Positions 1 to 8,817 of a stretch of DNA of 64,000 nt are shown here, one piece after another (the first letter of the stretch is position 1; each line of letters starts with the position of its first letter). Below the pieces are notes generated by a model. That model was given only the letters and a program-made list of their open reading frames with translations. It was not told the origin of the DNA and made no database searches. The position numbers and the translations under genes are program-made. This stretch comes from an uncultured SAR86 cluster bacterium (GTDB taxonomy: Bacteria; Pseudomonadota; Gammaproteobacteria; Magnimaribacterales; AG-339-G14): positions 62,001 to 126,000 of the forward strand of contig CACILL010000001.1 in assembly GCA_902587545.1 (NCBI GenBank), in the 5' to 3' direction.

Positions 1-460
1 GGATGATGCCTATGAAATTATTGAATCAGTACTGGATATTTCTAGAGCTGCAATTGCTGCAGAAATGTTAGGCAGCGCTCTTCAAGCTTATGAAATTACT
101 CTTGATTATTTAAAGGAAAGAGAACAATTCGGTTCAAAGATTGGTTCCTTTCAAGCCCTTCAGCATAGAGCTGCAATTATGTTTTCTGAATTAGAACTAT
201 GCAAATCATGTGTTATTGAATCTATTACTTCTTTTGACGAAGGAGGAAATGATTCTGAGAGATTGGCAAGTCTATCGAAAGCTAAAGTTGGAGAAGTATT
301 TCATTTGATCTCTAACGAATCAGTTCAAATGCATGGCGGAATAGGTGTCACAGATGAGTATGATATTGGACTCTATCTAAAACGAGCTAGAGTAGCTGAA
401 CAAATTTTTGGAGATTCTAATTTTCATAAAAATAGATATGCTGAATTAACAGGCTATTAA
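1..460 (+). CDS. Acyl-CoA dehydrogenase, C-terminal part (5' end outside window)
   Basis: This is the C-terminal helical domain of an FAD-dependent acyl-CoA dehydrogenase, which introduces the alpha-beta double bond into an acyl-CoA. The frame is open from base 2, so the gene begins before the window; the internal ATG at 65 is not the start. Family hallmarks visible are the run REQFGSKIGSFQALQHRAA, a QMHGGIGVTDEYD segment (the conserved QxxGGxG near the FAD/active-site face), and the closing helix IFGDSNFHKNRYAELTGY. About 152 residues are seen of a usual 380-400. mazG follows after 9 bases, so the two are probably cotranscribed. The substrate cannot be told from this part. Confidence 0.9.
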   Translation, partial: DDAYEIIESVLDISRAAIAAEMLGSALQAYEITLDYLKEREQFGSKIGSFQALQHRAAIMFSELELCKSCVIESITSFDEGGNDSERLASLSKAKVGEVFHLISNESVQMHGGIGVTDEYDIGLYLKRARVAEQIFGDSNFHKNRYAELTGY

Positions 461-469
461 AGTTTAGTC

Positions 470-853
470 GTGCATGAGAATAAAACAGAAAAGCTTCTTA
501 AAATTATTTCAGAATTAAGAGATCCTATTTCTGGATGCGAGTGGACTAAATCTCAAACTTCAAAAACCCTCCTCCCTTTTATAATAGAAGAAGCAAAAGA
601 AGTTCATGACGCTTTTGAAAAAGAAGATAACGAAAACCTTAAAGAAGAATTAGGAGATCTTCTTTTGCAAATAGTTCTCCAGAGTAAAATAGCTGAAGAA
701 AATAAACTATTTTCTTTTAATGAGGTAATTGAAAACTTATGTGAAAAGCTGATTAGAAGACATCCATATGTTTTCCAGGATAAAAGACCTCATACAATAG
801 AAGAACAAAGAGAAGCATATTTTAAAATAAAAGAGTTTGAGAAGAGAAAGTGA
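470..853 (+). CDS. mazG: MazG-family nucleotide pyrophosphohydrolase
   Basis: A single-domain MazG protein (127 aa), a house-cleaning enzyme that hydrolyses nucleoside triphosphates to the monophosphate and pyrophosphate. The Mg-binding set is visible: E40-E41-x2-E44 followed by E60-x2-D63 in the next helix (KEELGDLLLQ). The segment RDPISGCEWTKSQT matches the usual RDPxxGCPWDxxQT, and RRHPYVF is the conserved end of the N-terminal MazG domain. E. coli MazG has two such domains (about 260 aa), so this is a short, one-domain form. Translation starts at GTG 470; the ATG four bases later is out of frame. Its stop overlaps the next start (GTGA at 850-853), which suggests coupled translation. Confidence 0.88.
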   Translation: MHENKTEKLLKIISELRDPISGCEWTKSQTSKTLLPFIIEEAKEVHDAFEKEDNENLKEELGDLLLQIVLQSKIAEENKLFSFNEVIENLCEKLIRRHPYVFQDKRPHTIEEQREAYFKIKEFEKRK

Positions 854-1732
854 AGTTTATATATGAAAATCTAATAGGGATTATGTCTATTTCCATTTTG
901 GTATTGAACACTGTTATCTTGTCATGTTTGTTAATACCCCTTGGGATAATTAAATTTTTCTTACCAATCACTTCACTAAAAGTGTTGTTTACAAAATTTA
1001 TTATAAAGGTGGGTGAATTATGGATTTTCACCAATAAAATTTGGGTAAAGGCTTTACACAATCCCAAATGGCAAATAATTGGTAAAGAAAATATCAGATC
1101 CGATGGCTGGACAATAGCAACTTCAAATCATCAATCATTTGCGGACATATTTCTTCTGCAGGATATCACTAATAGAAAGATGCCCATGCTTAAGTTTTTT
1201 ATGAAATATGTTCTGATTTACGTTCCAATTATAGGCCTCTCTTGGTGGGCTTTGGATATGCCTTTTTTGAAGAGGTACACAAAAAAAACAACTAGAAAAA
1301 AATCCTAAGCTTGCTGGAAAGGATGTGAGAGAAATGAAAAGAGCTTTAAAACATTACGCCCTTTATCCTGTAACTGTTTTTAGTTTTGCTGAAGGAACAA
1401 GATTTACTCTAAAAAAACATCATAATCAAAACAGTCCTTTCAAAAATCTTTTGAGGCCTAAAGAAGGAGGCTTGGCTACAGCGTTAAGTCTAGTAACCAA
1501 GATTGATTCTCTTATTGATTTTACAATCAAGTTTGATTCGAAAAAAAGAAGTTTTTGGGACTATCTATGCGGAAGAATGAATTCAGCTAAAATTATTATT
1601 AAGGAAATAAAAATCCCAGAAAAATTTTTAAATGAAAATTTATTAGATAATCACTCATTGAGGTCAGAATTCAAGGAGTGGGTAAATTCATTATGGCTGG
1701 AAAAAGACCTTATACTCAGCAATAGAGACTAA
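850..1732 (+). pseudogene. Frameshifted YihG-type 1-acyl-glycerol-3-phosphate acyltransferase (PlsC family)
   Basis: Two adjacent reading frames together make one acyltransferase of about 290 aa. The first (850-1308) carries N-terminal membrane segments and the TSNHQSFADIF motif (catalytic His-x4-Asp as HQSFAD), ending in WWALDMPFLKRYTKK. The second carries FAEGTRFT, the glycerophosphate-binding motif. E. coli YihG has the same order with RYSKE-like sequence at the join. Reading continues perfectly (QLEKNPKLAGKDVREMKRALKHY) if one A is dropped from the A8 run at 1281-1288. So the gene is broken by one extra A, miscalled, or read through by slippage. The GTG start overlaps the mazG stop. Family call is firm; whether it is functional is not. 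Confidence 0.8.
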
Positions 1733-1736
1733 ATAT

Positions 1737-3778
1737 ATGGTATTAGAATTAAATAAATTTCTTATTCTATTAGTTTACTTTCTAGCTTCACTTCATCTCC
1801 CAAGCGAAGAATCTTTGGAGGTAAAGAAAGAATATAAACCGGTTGTAAATGAAATCATAGAAATTCTGGATCAAAATCACTTTAAAAAAAAATATTGAAA
1901 TAAATGAACAAAAAGTTATTGATAACTTTTTGGTAAATATAGATAAAGAAAAAATTGTGTTTACTTCCGTTGAGTTCAACTCATATAAAGCTAGATTCAA
2001 GAACATTTTTAACCTAGATGAAATTTTTAAAATTTATCAAGATTATTCTGATAGAACGCTTGAATTGATTAACTATCAAAAAGACGTTGTTGATTTGATT
2101 GATACTTCAGCCGACTTAAATACAACAGAATTTGTTGAAAAAAGTAGAGAGGATAAAAAAAGATTTAATTCCTTAGACTCAATCAAAAATTATCATGCTC
2201 TTTTAATAAAAAACGAATTAATAAATATTCTTTTGTCTAATGATAATTTTGAAAACTCTAAGTCAAAAATTCTCAAAAGACTCAAAAATAGAGTTAAAAG
2301 TTTAAAAAAGAATAAAGTCGGACGACATCTTTTCTTTATATATAAACTCGATTACCTCTCTTTACGATCCTCATACAAATTATTTATCTCCAAAATCTCA
2401 GGAAGACTTTGAGATAAATATGAGTCTGTCTCTAGAGGGTATTGGAGCAATTTTATCTACAGAGGATGGAATTACTAAAATAGTAAGATTAATTCCAGGG
2501 GGACCAGCTGATAAATCAGGTCTCCTAAAAGTAAATGACAAAATTGTGGGGGTAGCCTCTCTGCCAGAAAATGATATAGAAGATGTACGAGATTGGAGAA
2601 TCGATGAGGTGGTTCGACTCATCAGAGGTCCAAAAAATACCAAGGTCAGACTTGAAGTTATTCCTAATTCTTCTCCGGATAATATTTTAGGTAGAGTCAT
2701 AGAAATAACCAGGGGGTTGGTAAAACTAGAAGATCAGGCTGCAAAGAAAAAGAAGGTAGAGATATATAAACCGAATAAATCTTACAATATTGGGGTAATA
2801 GATTTACCTGCTTTTTATATGGACTTTGATGCATTTAGCAGAAATCAATTTAACTACAAAAGCAGTTCAAAAGACGTCAGGAACCTTCTAAGGGAATTAA
2901 AAGAAGAACAAGTAGATGGAGTCATTCTTGATTTGAGAGGAAATTCTGGAGGTTCTTTATATGAAGCTTACTCGCTTGCCAAGCTTTTCATTGGAAAAGG
3001 AAGTATTGTTCAAGTAATGGAGTCGAATGGCTCGATTCAACCTTTGGGTCACACAAGAGGAATTCAAAACTATGATGGGCCAGTAATGATTTTGGTTGAT
3101 AAATTAAGTGCCTCGGCTTCGGAAATTCTTGCAGGAGCTTTTCAAGATTACAAAAGAGGATTAATTGTGGGCTCAAACACTTTCGGTAAAGGGACTGTTC
3201 AAAGGCTGGAAAATCTTTCTTATGGACAACTAAAATTTACAGAACAGAAGTTTTATAGAGTCTCTGGGAAAAGCACACAAAATTTAGGAGTTATCCCTGA
3301 TATTAACCTACCCTATGTTTTTGATAGTGAAGAAGTTGGAGAAATGGCTCTCGAAAACTCTCTTCCTTATGATGATATTTCATCTTTAGAGTATGAACCT
3401 TTTAATTCAACTTCAAATATAGAGATGATTCAAAGTTTCTCAAAAAAAAGAGTATCTGATTCAAACTTGAATGAGTACATTAAAGATCAAAAAATTCAAA
3501 GCAGAATCGAATTGGATAAAAAATTGATTCCCGTAAATTATTTAGTAAGAAAATCTGAAAAAAAAGCGCAAGAGGAAAAAAGACTATTTATTGAAAATAG
3601 ATTTAGAGTTTCTGTAGGTTTGAAGCCCTATTTAAATTTTCAGGAGTTTTTGGATGCTGATCCTGAAGAATTGAATGAGTTTTCGGAGAAAATGGTTCTT
3701 GAAGAAGCAGCGAGAATTTTAATTGATCAAATTAATTTTAATAAGCCCAAAAGACTTTCTAGCTCAGACTTCAGATGA
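1737..3778 (+). pseudogene. prc: Tail-specific (C-terminal processing) protease Prc, with two apparent frameshifts
   Basis: Three successive frames give one periplasmic S41 protease of about 679 aa; E. coli Prc has 682. Segment 1 (from ATG 1737) holds an exported-type N-terminus and the EILDQNHF region. Segment 2 (about 1893-2309) is the helical N-domain. Segment 3 reads DDIFSLYINSITSLYDPHTNYLSP and then the PDZ domain (MSLSLEGIGAIL) and the catalytic domain. The Ser/Lys dyad is visible as SASASE (second Ser, residue 232 counted from the Met at 2420) and K257 in FGKGTVQ, 25 residues apart as in E. coli. Each break is repaired by removing one A, from A9 at 1884-1892 and from A6 at 2304-2309. 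The last segment alone (2420-3778) is open for 452 codons. It overlaps xthA by 4 bases. Confidence 0.85.
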
Positions 3779-4587
3779 AAATTTTTTCTTTTAATGTAAA
3801 TGGCTTAAGAGCTAGGCTACATCAGATGAGTGCTTTAATTGATAAGCACTCGCCAGACATTATTTGTCTGCAAGAAACAAAAGTAGACAATGAAAATTAT
3901 CCCATGGAGAGCATAAATGAATTGGGTTACAAAGCTATAATTAATGGGCAAAAAGGACATTATGGTGTGTCAACTCTTTACAAATCTGAACCTTTAGATT
4001 TTCAATTAGGCTTCCCGACAGATGAAGAAGATGCCCAATGTAGGCTAATCTCTTCAAGACACAAGTTCTCTTCTCAAGAAGTAACCATTATCAATGGTTA
4101 TTTCCCTCAAGGAGAAAGCAGAGATCATCCAAAAAAATTTCCTTATAAAGAAAAGTTTTTTAAGGATCTGATGATTTATTTAAATGAAAACTTTTCTCCA
4201 GAAGACAATATTATTATCTTGGGAGACCTAAATATTTCCCCAGAAGACATTGATATAGGTATTGGAGAAAACAACAGAAAAAGGTGGCTTGCCACAGGAA
4301 AATGTAGTTTCTTGCCTGAAGAAAGAGAATGGTTAGAAAAAATAAAAACTTGGGGGTTTTTTGATTCTTATAGAAAATTTTTCCCAGATTCTAATGATAA
4401 GTTCAGCTGGTTTGATTATCGCAGCAGAGGGTTTGATGATAATCCCAAAAGAGGCTTAAGAATTGACCATCTATGGGTAACAAAGCCTCTTTTAGAAATG
4501 GCAATTGAATCTGAAATAGATTATGAAATAAGAGGTATGGAAAAGCCTTCTGATCATGCTCCGGTTTGGACTGAATTTAAAATCTAA
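3775..4587 (+). CDS. xthA: Exodeoxyribonuclease III (AP endonuclease)
   Basis: A 270-aa endonuclease/exonuclease/phosphatase-fold enzyme that cuts DNA at abasic sites and removes 3' blocking groups in base-excision repair. The standard motifs are in order: SFNVNGLRAR at the N-terminus (Asn7), LQETK (Glu34, metal ligand), GDLNISPEDIDIG (Asp/Asn pair), FSWFDYRSRGFDDNPKRGLRIDHLW, and the C-terminal SDHAPVW catalytic Asp-His. Length equals E. coli XthA (268 aa). Its ATG overlaps the prc stop (ATGA), and its 3' end overlaps the convergent tadA by 4 bases. Confidence 0.96.
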   Translation: MKIFSFNVNGLRARLHQMSALIDKHSPDIICLQETKVDNENYPMESINELGYKAIINGQKGHYGVSTLYKSEPLDFQLGFPTDEEDAQCRLISSRHKFSSQEVTIINGYFPQGESRDHPKKFPYKEKFFKDLMIYLNENFSPEDNIIILGDLNISPEDIDIGIGENNRKRWLATGKCSFLPEEREWLEKIKTWGFFDSYRKFFPDSNDKFSWFDYRSRGFDDNPKRGLRIDHLWVTKPLLEMAIESEIDYEIRGMEKPSDHAPVWTEFKI

Positions 4588-5051
4588 TTTCTCCTTTCTT
4601 GAAAAAATTTCTTTAATAACTCAGAACTTTCGGTTGCAAGGATTCCGCTTGAAACTGAAATTTTATGGTTAAAGAAACTTTCCTCTTGTAAATTCAAATT
4701 ATTTATTACTACTCCTGATTTTTGATCCTCTGTAGCAAAGATTAATCTATCTATTCGAGAATGAATGCATGCCCCAAAGCACATCAAACAAGGTTCTAAA
4801 GTAACATAAAGACTAGCTCCATTAAGTCTATAATTGTCTACTTTTTTTGCCGCATCTCTCAGCACGTTCATTTCTGCATGCGCAGAAGGATCGTTTTTAC
4901 TTATTGATTGGTTATACGAACGAGAGATTACTTCGTCGTCTTTTACTAAAACCGCACCAACCGGGACTTCTTTTTTTGAATAAGCTAATTTGGCTTCGTC
5001 TAAAGCCAATTTCATATAAAAAAAATCCTTTTTAGTTTGGAAGTTATTCAA
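4584..5051 (-). CDS. tadA: tRNA-specific adenosine deaminase TadA
   Basis: Converts adenosine 34 of tRNA-Arg(ACG) to inosine. The zinc deaminase signature is complete: H58-A59-E60 (His ligand and proton-shuttling Glu) and P87-C88-L89-M90-C91 with both Cys ligands. VPVGAVLVKDDEVISRSYNQ is the typical first strand-turn. At 155 aa it matches the family (E. coli 167). It may also be compared with guanine or cytidine deaminases, but the PCLMC form and DPSAHAEM fit TadA best. Its start overlaps the end of the SRPBCC gene by 8 bases, so the two are in one minus-strand unit. Confidence 0.94.
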   Translation of the reverse strand: MNNFQTKKDFFYMKLALDEAKLAYSKKEVPVGAVLVKDDEVISRSYNQSISKNDPSAHAEMNVLRDAAKKVDNYRLNGASLYVTLEPCLMCFGACIHSRIDRLIFATEDQKSGVVINNLNLQEESFFNHKISVSSGILATESSELLKKFFQERRN

Positions 5052-5427
5052 GAATCTTTTTAATCAGCTCGATGGATGATTTCATTCCATCTGAAATTAA
5101 TTTTTCAAACTCATCTGGTTCAACTTCAGAGGTCCAAACTAATTTGGAGAAATTATTATCTTCAAGCACTGTAACTTTCGCTAAATGGTGATTCAAAGGT
5201 GCGGGGGATTTAATCACGCTATAAGTCAATGATTTATTTGCCTGATCCTTTTCAATGATCTTTTCCTTAATTTCTCCAACGCCATCCATTTTGAAAGTCC
5301 TTACGTCGTTTTCAAGAACAATTTCGTTTGCAAAAGGCACCCAGTCAGATCTCGTAACGTCTGCAAATAGTTCCCAAAGTGAATCGGCTGAACATTTAAT
5401 CTGTTTTTCTATTCTAATTTTTTTCAT
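5044..5427 (-). CDS. SRPBCC-family (START/polyketide-cyclase fold) protein
   Basis: A 127-aa protein with the SRPBCC pattern: an N-terminal strand IRIEKQIKCSADSLWELFADVTRSDWVPF (the usual 'I.a....vW....D...W.p'), a central strand region, and a C-terminal helix FEKLISDGMKSSIELIKKILE that closes the hydrophobic cavity. Such proteins bind lipids, polyketides or other apolar ligands, or act as cyclases; no catalytic residues can be assigned here. It overlaps the kinase-like gene upstream by 14 bases and tadA downstream by 8, so it is translated within one operon. Ligand unknown. Confidence 0.7.
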   Translation of the reverse strand: MKKIRIEKQIKCSADSLWELFADVTRSDWVPFANEIVLENDVRTFKMDGVGEIKEKIIEKDQANKSLTYSVIKSPAPLNHHLAKVTVLEDNNFSKLVWTSEVEPDEFEKLISDGMKSSIELIKKILE

Positions 5428-6484
5428 TAAATTCCTGTCTTAAGTAATTTGATACGTGATTATTGACGTGAAAATCACTATCTAAAGGCATTATTTCATT
5501 ATGAATTAATTTTTTTGCAACTCTAATCATTATCACAGAAAATTTGAATAAACATAATATTCGGTAATAAAAGAAATTGTCAGCTGAATAGCCGGTATTT
5601 TTTTCCCAAAATTTTATCGCCTCTTCATTTTCAATCGAACCTGGAAGCTTTTCAATATTTAGCCCGTAGCTACTGACATCGTCGGTTGTAAGTCCCCAAG
5701 CTAAATCGCATAAAGGATCTCCAATGGTTGCCATCTCCCAGTCAAGTAAACTCTTTACCTGAAAATCTTCAAAAAGTACGTTTCCTATCCTTGAATCTCC
5801 CCAACAAAGTTTTTTTGGATTTGGGCTTAAAGGAAGATTTTCAGATAACCAAATAAGAACTTCTTCTAAAAATGCATTTGCTTCTCCATCCATGCCCCAT
5901 TCCATGAACGATTTGTAGTATTGAAGATCAGACTTTAGATGAGAGCTTTCATTGCTTCTCTTATCGATCATACTCAATTCTAAATCTTCATAATTTATTT
6001 TATGAAAAGATACTAAGTTTTCTAGCCAGCCAAACCAAACTGATCTGATTTGATCTGGAGAAGCTCTCCCCATCATACCTTCAGGATCCATATGATATGG
6101 TGGATTGTCAGAAGGTGCCTCTCCGCTAACATATTTCATTACATAAAATTCTGATCCAATGATTTCCTCATTTTGTTCAGAAAATAAAATTTCCGGAACA
6201 GGAAATTTAAGTTGTTTTAATTGCTTCATGATTTCGACTTGCAACCCAAGATCATATTCAGGAAATACTTGAAAACCGGTTGGCTTTATTCTCAAGACTA
6301 TATCCTCTTCAATGTTTTTCCCTAAAATTTTGCAAGAGAAAGTTTCATTTGAAAAACCGCTTGCCTCAGATGATTCGTGCGGCTGGATAGAGATATTTTG
6401 TTTCTTATAACGCTCTTTCGTTTCGAGCCAGTTTTTAAAAATTGATAATTTTTTTTGAAAATTTTTTTCTGAAGAAACAGGCAT
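5414..6484 (-). CDS. APH-like phosphotransferase family protein
   Basis: A 356-aa member of the aminoglycoside phosphotransferase/choline-kinase fold. The catalytic loop reads LCWGDSRIGNVLF (a D...N pair equivalent to the Brenner HxDxxxxN, with Gly-Asp replacing His-Asp) and the metal-binding Asp follows in SLLDWEMATIGDPLCDLAWG. FETFSCKILGKNIEEDIVLRIKP is the nucleotide-binding lobe. Relatives with this DWEMATIGDPL form are the ACAD10-type phosphotransferases near fatty-acid genes; hydroxyacyl-CoA phosphorylation is known for the eukaryotic member, so a role in hydroxy-acid catabolism is a reasonable inference. Sits 2 bases after the CrtC/AttH-like gene. Confidence 0.8.
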   Translation of the reverse strand: MPVSSEKNFQKKLSIFKNWLETKERYKKQNISIQPHESSEASGFSNETFSCKILGKNIEEDIVLRIKPTGFQVFPEYDLGLQVEIMKQLKQLKFPVPEILFSEQNEEIIGSEFYVMKYVSGEAPSDNPPYHMDPEGMMGRASPDQIRSVWFGWLENLVSFHKINYEDLELSMIDKRSNESSHLKSDLQYYKSFMEWGMDGEANAFLEEVLIWLSENLPLSPNPKKLCWGDSRIGNVLFEDFQVKSLLDWEMATIGDPLCDLAWGLTTDDVSSYGLNIEKLPGSIENEEAIKFWEKNTGYSADNFFYYRILCLFKFSVIMIRVAKKLIHNEIMPLDSDFHVNNHVSNYLRQEFNEKN

Positions 6485-6486
6485 TG

Positions 6487-7584
6487 TTAGGGTTTATCGA
6501 AAAGATCTTTAAAACCGCTAGGCTCATGAGGCCCCAAAAACAATTGTTCTAAAACACCTCGACCTTGAAGCTCTTTTCCTGGAGTCTTAAGCTTAACTTC
6601 ACACAATGATTGAATATGGAGAAATGGGGGGTCTTGGGGATCGTCATTTAAATCATAGGTGTCATAGTGAGTTTCTAATTCTCCTTTGAATTGGCCATGG
6701 CCCCAATCAGGATGCATGTACCCTAAACCACACATAAACATATTTACTTTAGGCGTAATTTGAAATTCAAATAAATCCTCTTGTGAAGTTTTTAAGTTCA
6801 AAGATAAAGATTCAACTCTTCTTGTTTTAGGTTTATATGAAATAGACTTTTGATGAGAGACAAAATTGAATTGTTCTTTTCCATCATCGTATTGAATTTT
6901 TGCGAAAGCATTATCAGCTTCTCCTTTTTCATTATCAACGTAATAAATGTGTGTCGCTAAATTATCAAAATGAACAGGAGCCCAAAGCCAAAAAAATTGG
7001 GGCATTTCAAAAGGCACCATAGGTTGACTATCTCCTGCGCCAACAGGTCTTACTCCCCAAGATCTATCTCTAGTTCCTATAAACTCTTTTGGCGATATTT
7101 TGATCACTTCATCTTTAATTTTAATTTCCCCGGACCAATTTCCATGCTGGGTTAATCTGCAGGTATCCATTATTTTTCTAGGGCCATTAAAAAGAGTCAT
7201 ATTAGGCTCCTGCATGGGTTCAAATCTTTTGGTGAATTCTAGCTTTGCTGTGATGTCTGAATCATTACTTGTGAGTTCAACTGAGAGTTTTTCTAAAGGC
7301 TTAAGAACTTTAACTTCAATAGGGCCTACTTTTGTATTTAGTCTCTCAAGGCCTAGAATTCTTGAAGTTCTTATATTATGTTGCTTTCCGTCAACTGCTA
7401 AAGTGAATGAAGCATCCATGATATTCAAATTAGGATACAAACAAAGTACAGCAGCAAAATAAAAATCTTCTTTTTTGGAATATCCATTAAAAAAATAACG
7501 ATCATAAAAATTTCTTTCTGTACCGACTTCTGAAACAGGATGAGGTAATTGGTGTATAGGATAGTCGTCTGCTTTAGTAATCAT
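6487..7584 (-). CDS. Unknown protein with AttH/CrtC-like (lipocalin-type) features
   Basis: A 365-aa soluble protein with no signal peptide. The only family clue I see is GTRDRSWGVRPVG near residue 170, close to the xRDHSWGxR motif of the AttH/carotenoid-1,2-hydratase beta-barrel proteins. Around it are many alternating beta-strand stretches, a Trp/His-rich segment (FFWLWAPVHFDNLATHIYYV) and a glycine-rich GLGYMHPDWGHGQFKGELE. The C-terminus ends in LFLGPHEPSGFKDLF. It directly precedes the APH-like phosphotransferase, and proteins with the same SWGVR signature often neighbour such kinases, so they may act on one substrate. Function not known. Confidence 0.6.
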   Translation of the reverse strand: MITKADDYPIHQLPHPVSEVGTERNFYDRYFFNGYSKKEDFYFAAVLCLYPNLNIMDASFTLAVDGKQHNIRTSRILGLERLNTKVGPIEVKVLKPLEKLSVELTSNDSDITAKLEFTKRFEPMQEPNMTLFNGPRKIMDTCRLTQHGNWSGEIKIKDEVIKISPKEFIGTRDRSWGVRPVGAGDSQPMVPFEMPQFFWLWAPVHFDNLATHIYYVDNEKGEADNAFAKIQYDDGKEQFNFVSHQKSISYKPKTRRVESLSLNLKTSQEDLFEFQITPKVNMFMCGLGYMHPDWGHGQFKGELETHYDTYDLNDDPQDPPFLHIQSLCEVKLKTPGKELQGRGVLEQLFLGPHEPSGFKDLFDKP

Positions 7585-7597
7585 CTTTTTAATTAAA

Positions 7598-8140
7598 TTA
7601 TTTGGAAAAACTCATCGAAGCAATATCAATGTCCATATCAAAATCCCTTCCAGAAGCTTCAACACCAATAAGTTTTATTTTATTAGGGTTAAGATTTCTT
7701 TTTTTTGGACTTTTATTACTGTAACGAATGAATTCAGTGAATTCAATTTCAAAATCTTGCCATTCATTAGTAACTTCAAATTCACTAAGATATCTCACCC
7801 AAGGAAAGATCGAGCCTTTGGTTTTAATATGGATAAAATATTTTTCATTATTTCCTCTTGCCTTGAATTTCACTCTAGAAAAATCACTTAAGTTATTTGC
7901 ATCAATTTCCTTCCTAAACATTAAGAACCCTCCGCCATCGGTAGATATATTTCCTTGTGCAGAGATAAAATCAAAATTTTCATTTGTAGATTCTTTTAAT
8001 GCCATGGAACCATCGGATTTGCCTCCCATGACCTGATCTTTTACAAACCGCCAGGCATCTATATCGATATTTTTTTTTGGCAGAATTTCAAAAGAAAGCA
8101 TATTAAAAGACAAAAAGATTGATAAAAAATATTTCAGCAT
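7598..8140 (-). CDS. CIA30-family (NADH dehydrogenase assembly factor-like) exported protein
   Basis: A 180-aa protein with a hydrophobic N-terminal segment (MLKYFLSIFLSFNMLSF) that looks like a signal peptide, followed by a CIA30/galactose-binding-like beta-sandwich. The signature WRFVKDQVMGGKSDGSMAL, then GNISTDGGGFLMFR and the RVKFKARGNNEKYFIHIKT strand pair are typical of the CIA30 family. The eukaryotic homologue assists complex I assembly; the bacterial role is unproven, and an exported one may act differently. It lies 13 bases downstream of... the def gene on the other side (3 bases) and upstream of the AttH-like gene, all on the minus strand. Confidence 0.75.
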   Translation of the reverse strand: MLKYFLSIFLSFNMLSFEILPKKNIDIDAWRFVKDQVMGGKSDGSMALKESTNENFDFISAQGNISTDGGGFLMFRKEIDANNLSDFSRVKFKARGNNEKYFIHIKTKGSIFPWVRYLSEFEVTNEWQDFEIEFTEFIRYSNKSPKKRNLNPNKIKLIGVEASGRDFDMDIDIASMSFSK

Positions 8141-8143
8141 AAT

Positions 8144-8704
8144 TTAGTCTAAAAGTTTTTCTGAAGCTATATTTATTAATTCTTCTTCAAAAACTAAGTC
8201 CTTTGTAGAATTAAGTCTATCCACGTAAAGAAATCCAAACAAATGATCAAGTTCATGCTGAAATACTGTTGCTAAGAAATCTTCAACTACCACTTCTTTT
8301 TCAACCGCATTTTCATTGAGATATTTAATTTTAAGCTTTCGAGGCCTTTCAACATAACCTCTTAAGCCAGGAACACTTAAACAGCCCTCCCAAAAGCCTT
8401 GTTTTTGTTCGTCAATTACTTCTAGTTTTGGATTAAAAATGACAAATTCTTCAGAATTTTCTAAATTGTCGTATCTCTCAGAGTTGCTTTCCAATTTTAT
8501 AACAGCTAACTGAATAGAAATTCCTATTTGGGGTGCAGCTAGGCCAATTCCACCAGCGTTTTTCATAACATCCCACATTTTAGGGATTAATCCTTGTATT
8601 TCCGAAGATAAAATTTCTTCTTTGGTAAGTTCTCTAGCAGTTTGCCTTAAAATAGGATTGCCTAATTTTAAGATTTCAAACTCATTTTCAGTGATTTTTG
8701 TCAT
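8144..8704 (-). CDS. def: Peptide deformylase
   Basis: Removes the N-formyl group from nascent proteins. All three conserved motifs are present: G52-I-G-L-A-A-P-Q (motif 1), E107-G-C108-L-S (metal ligand Cys108) and Q149-H150-E-L-D-H154 (HExxH with catalytic Glu151). The motif 2 and 3 spacing is normal. At 186 aa it is slightly longer than E. coli Def (169 aa). In many gammaproteobacteria def sits beside fmt; here it is instead followed 3 bases later by the CIA30 gene, so this may be a second, relocated or only copy; the window cannot say. The upstream 110 bases are shared with the divergent lipoprotein gene. Confidence 0.95.
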   Translation of the reverse strand: MTKITENEFEILKLGNPILRQTARELTKEEILSSEIQGLIPKMWDVMKNAGGIGLAAPQIGISIQLAVIKLESNSERYDNLENSEEFVIFNPKLEVIDEQKQGFWEGCLSVPGLRGYVERPRKLKIKYLNENAVEKEVVVEDFLATVFQHELDHLFGFLYVDRLNSTKDLVFEEELINIASEKLLD

Positions 8705-8746
8705 AAAAATACCAATTTTTATTGTTTAATTTAGCTTTCACTAAAA

Positions 8747-8775
8747 TTGACTTAAGTTTTTAAAGGTCTTAAACT
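8747..8775 (+). promoter_or_regulatory. Probable sigma70 promoter for the lipoprotein gene
   Basis: TTGACT (8747-8752) is separated by 17 bases from TAAACT (8770-8775), in the divergent spacer between def and the lipoprotein gene. An AGGAG ribosome-binding site follows just before the ATG at 8818. The -35 is good and the -10 is weak; assigned by eye. Confidence 0.45.
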
Positions 8776-8817
8776 TGCCGTCGTAAAGGCATATTAAGTG
8801 TCTTAGGAGAATTATCA

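Noticed and set aside
7100-7462. 120-codon plus-strand ORF opposite the AttH-like gene
   Set aside because: No start signals, low-complexity product; antisense shadow of a real gene.
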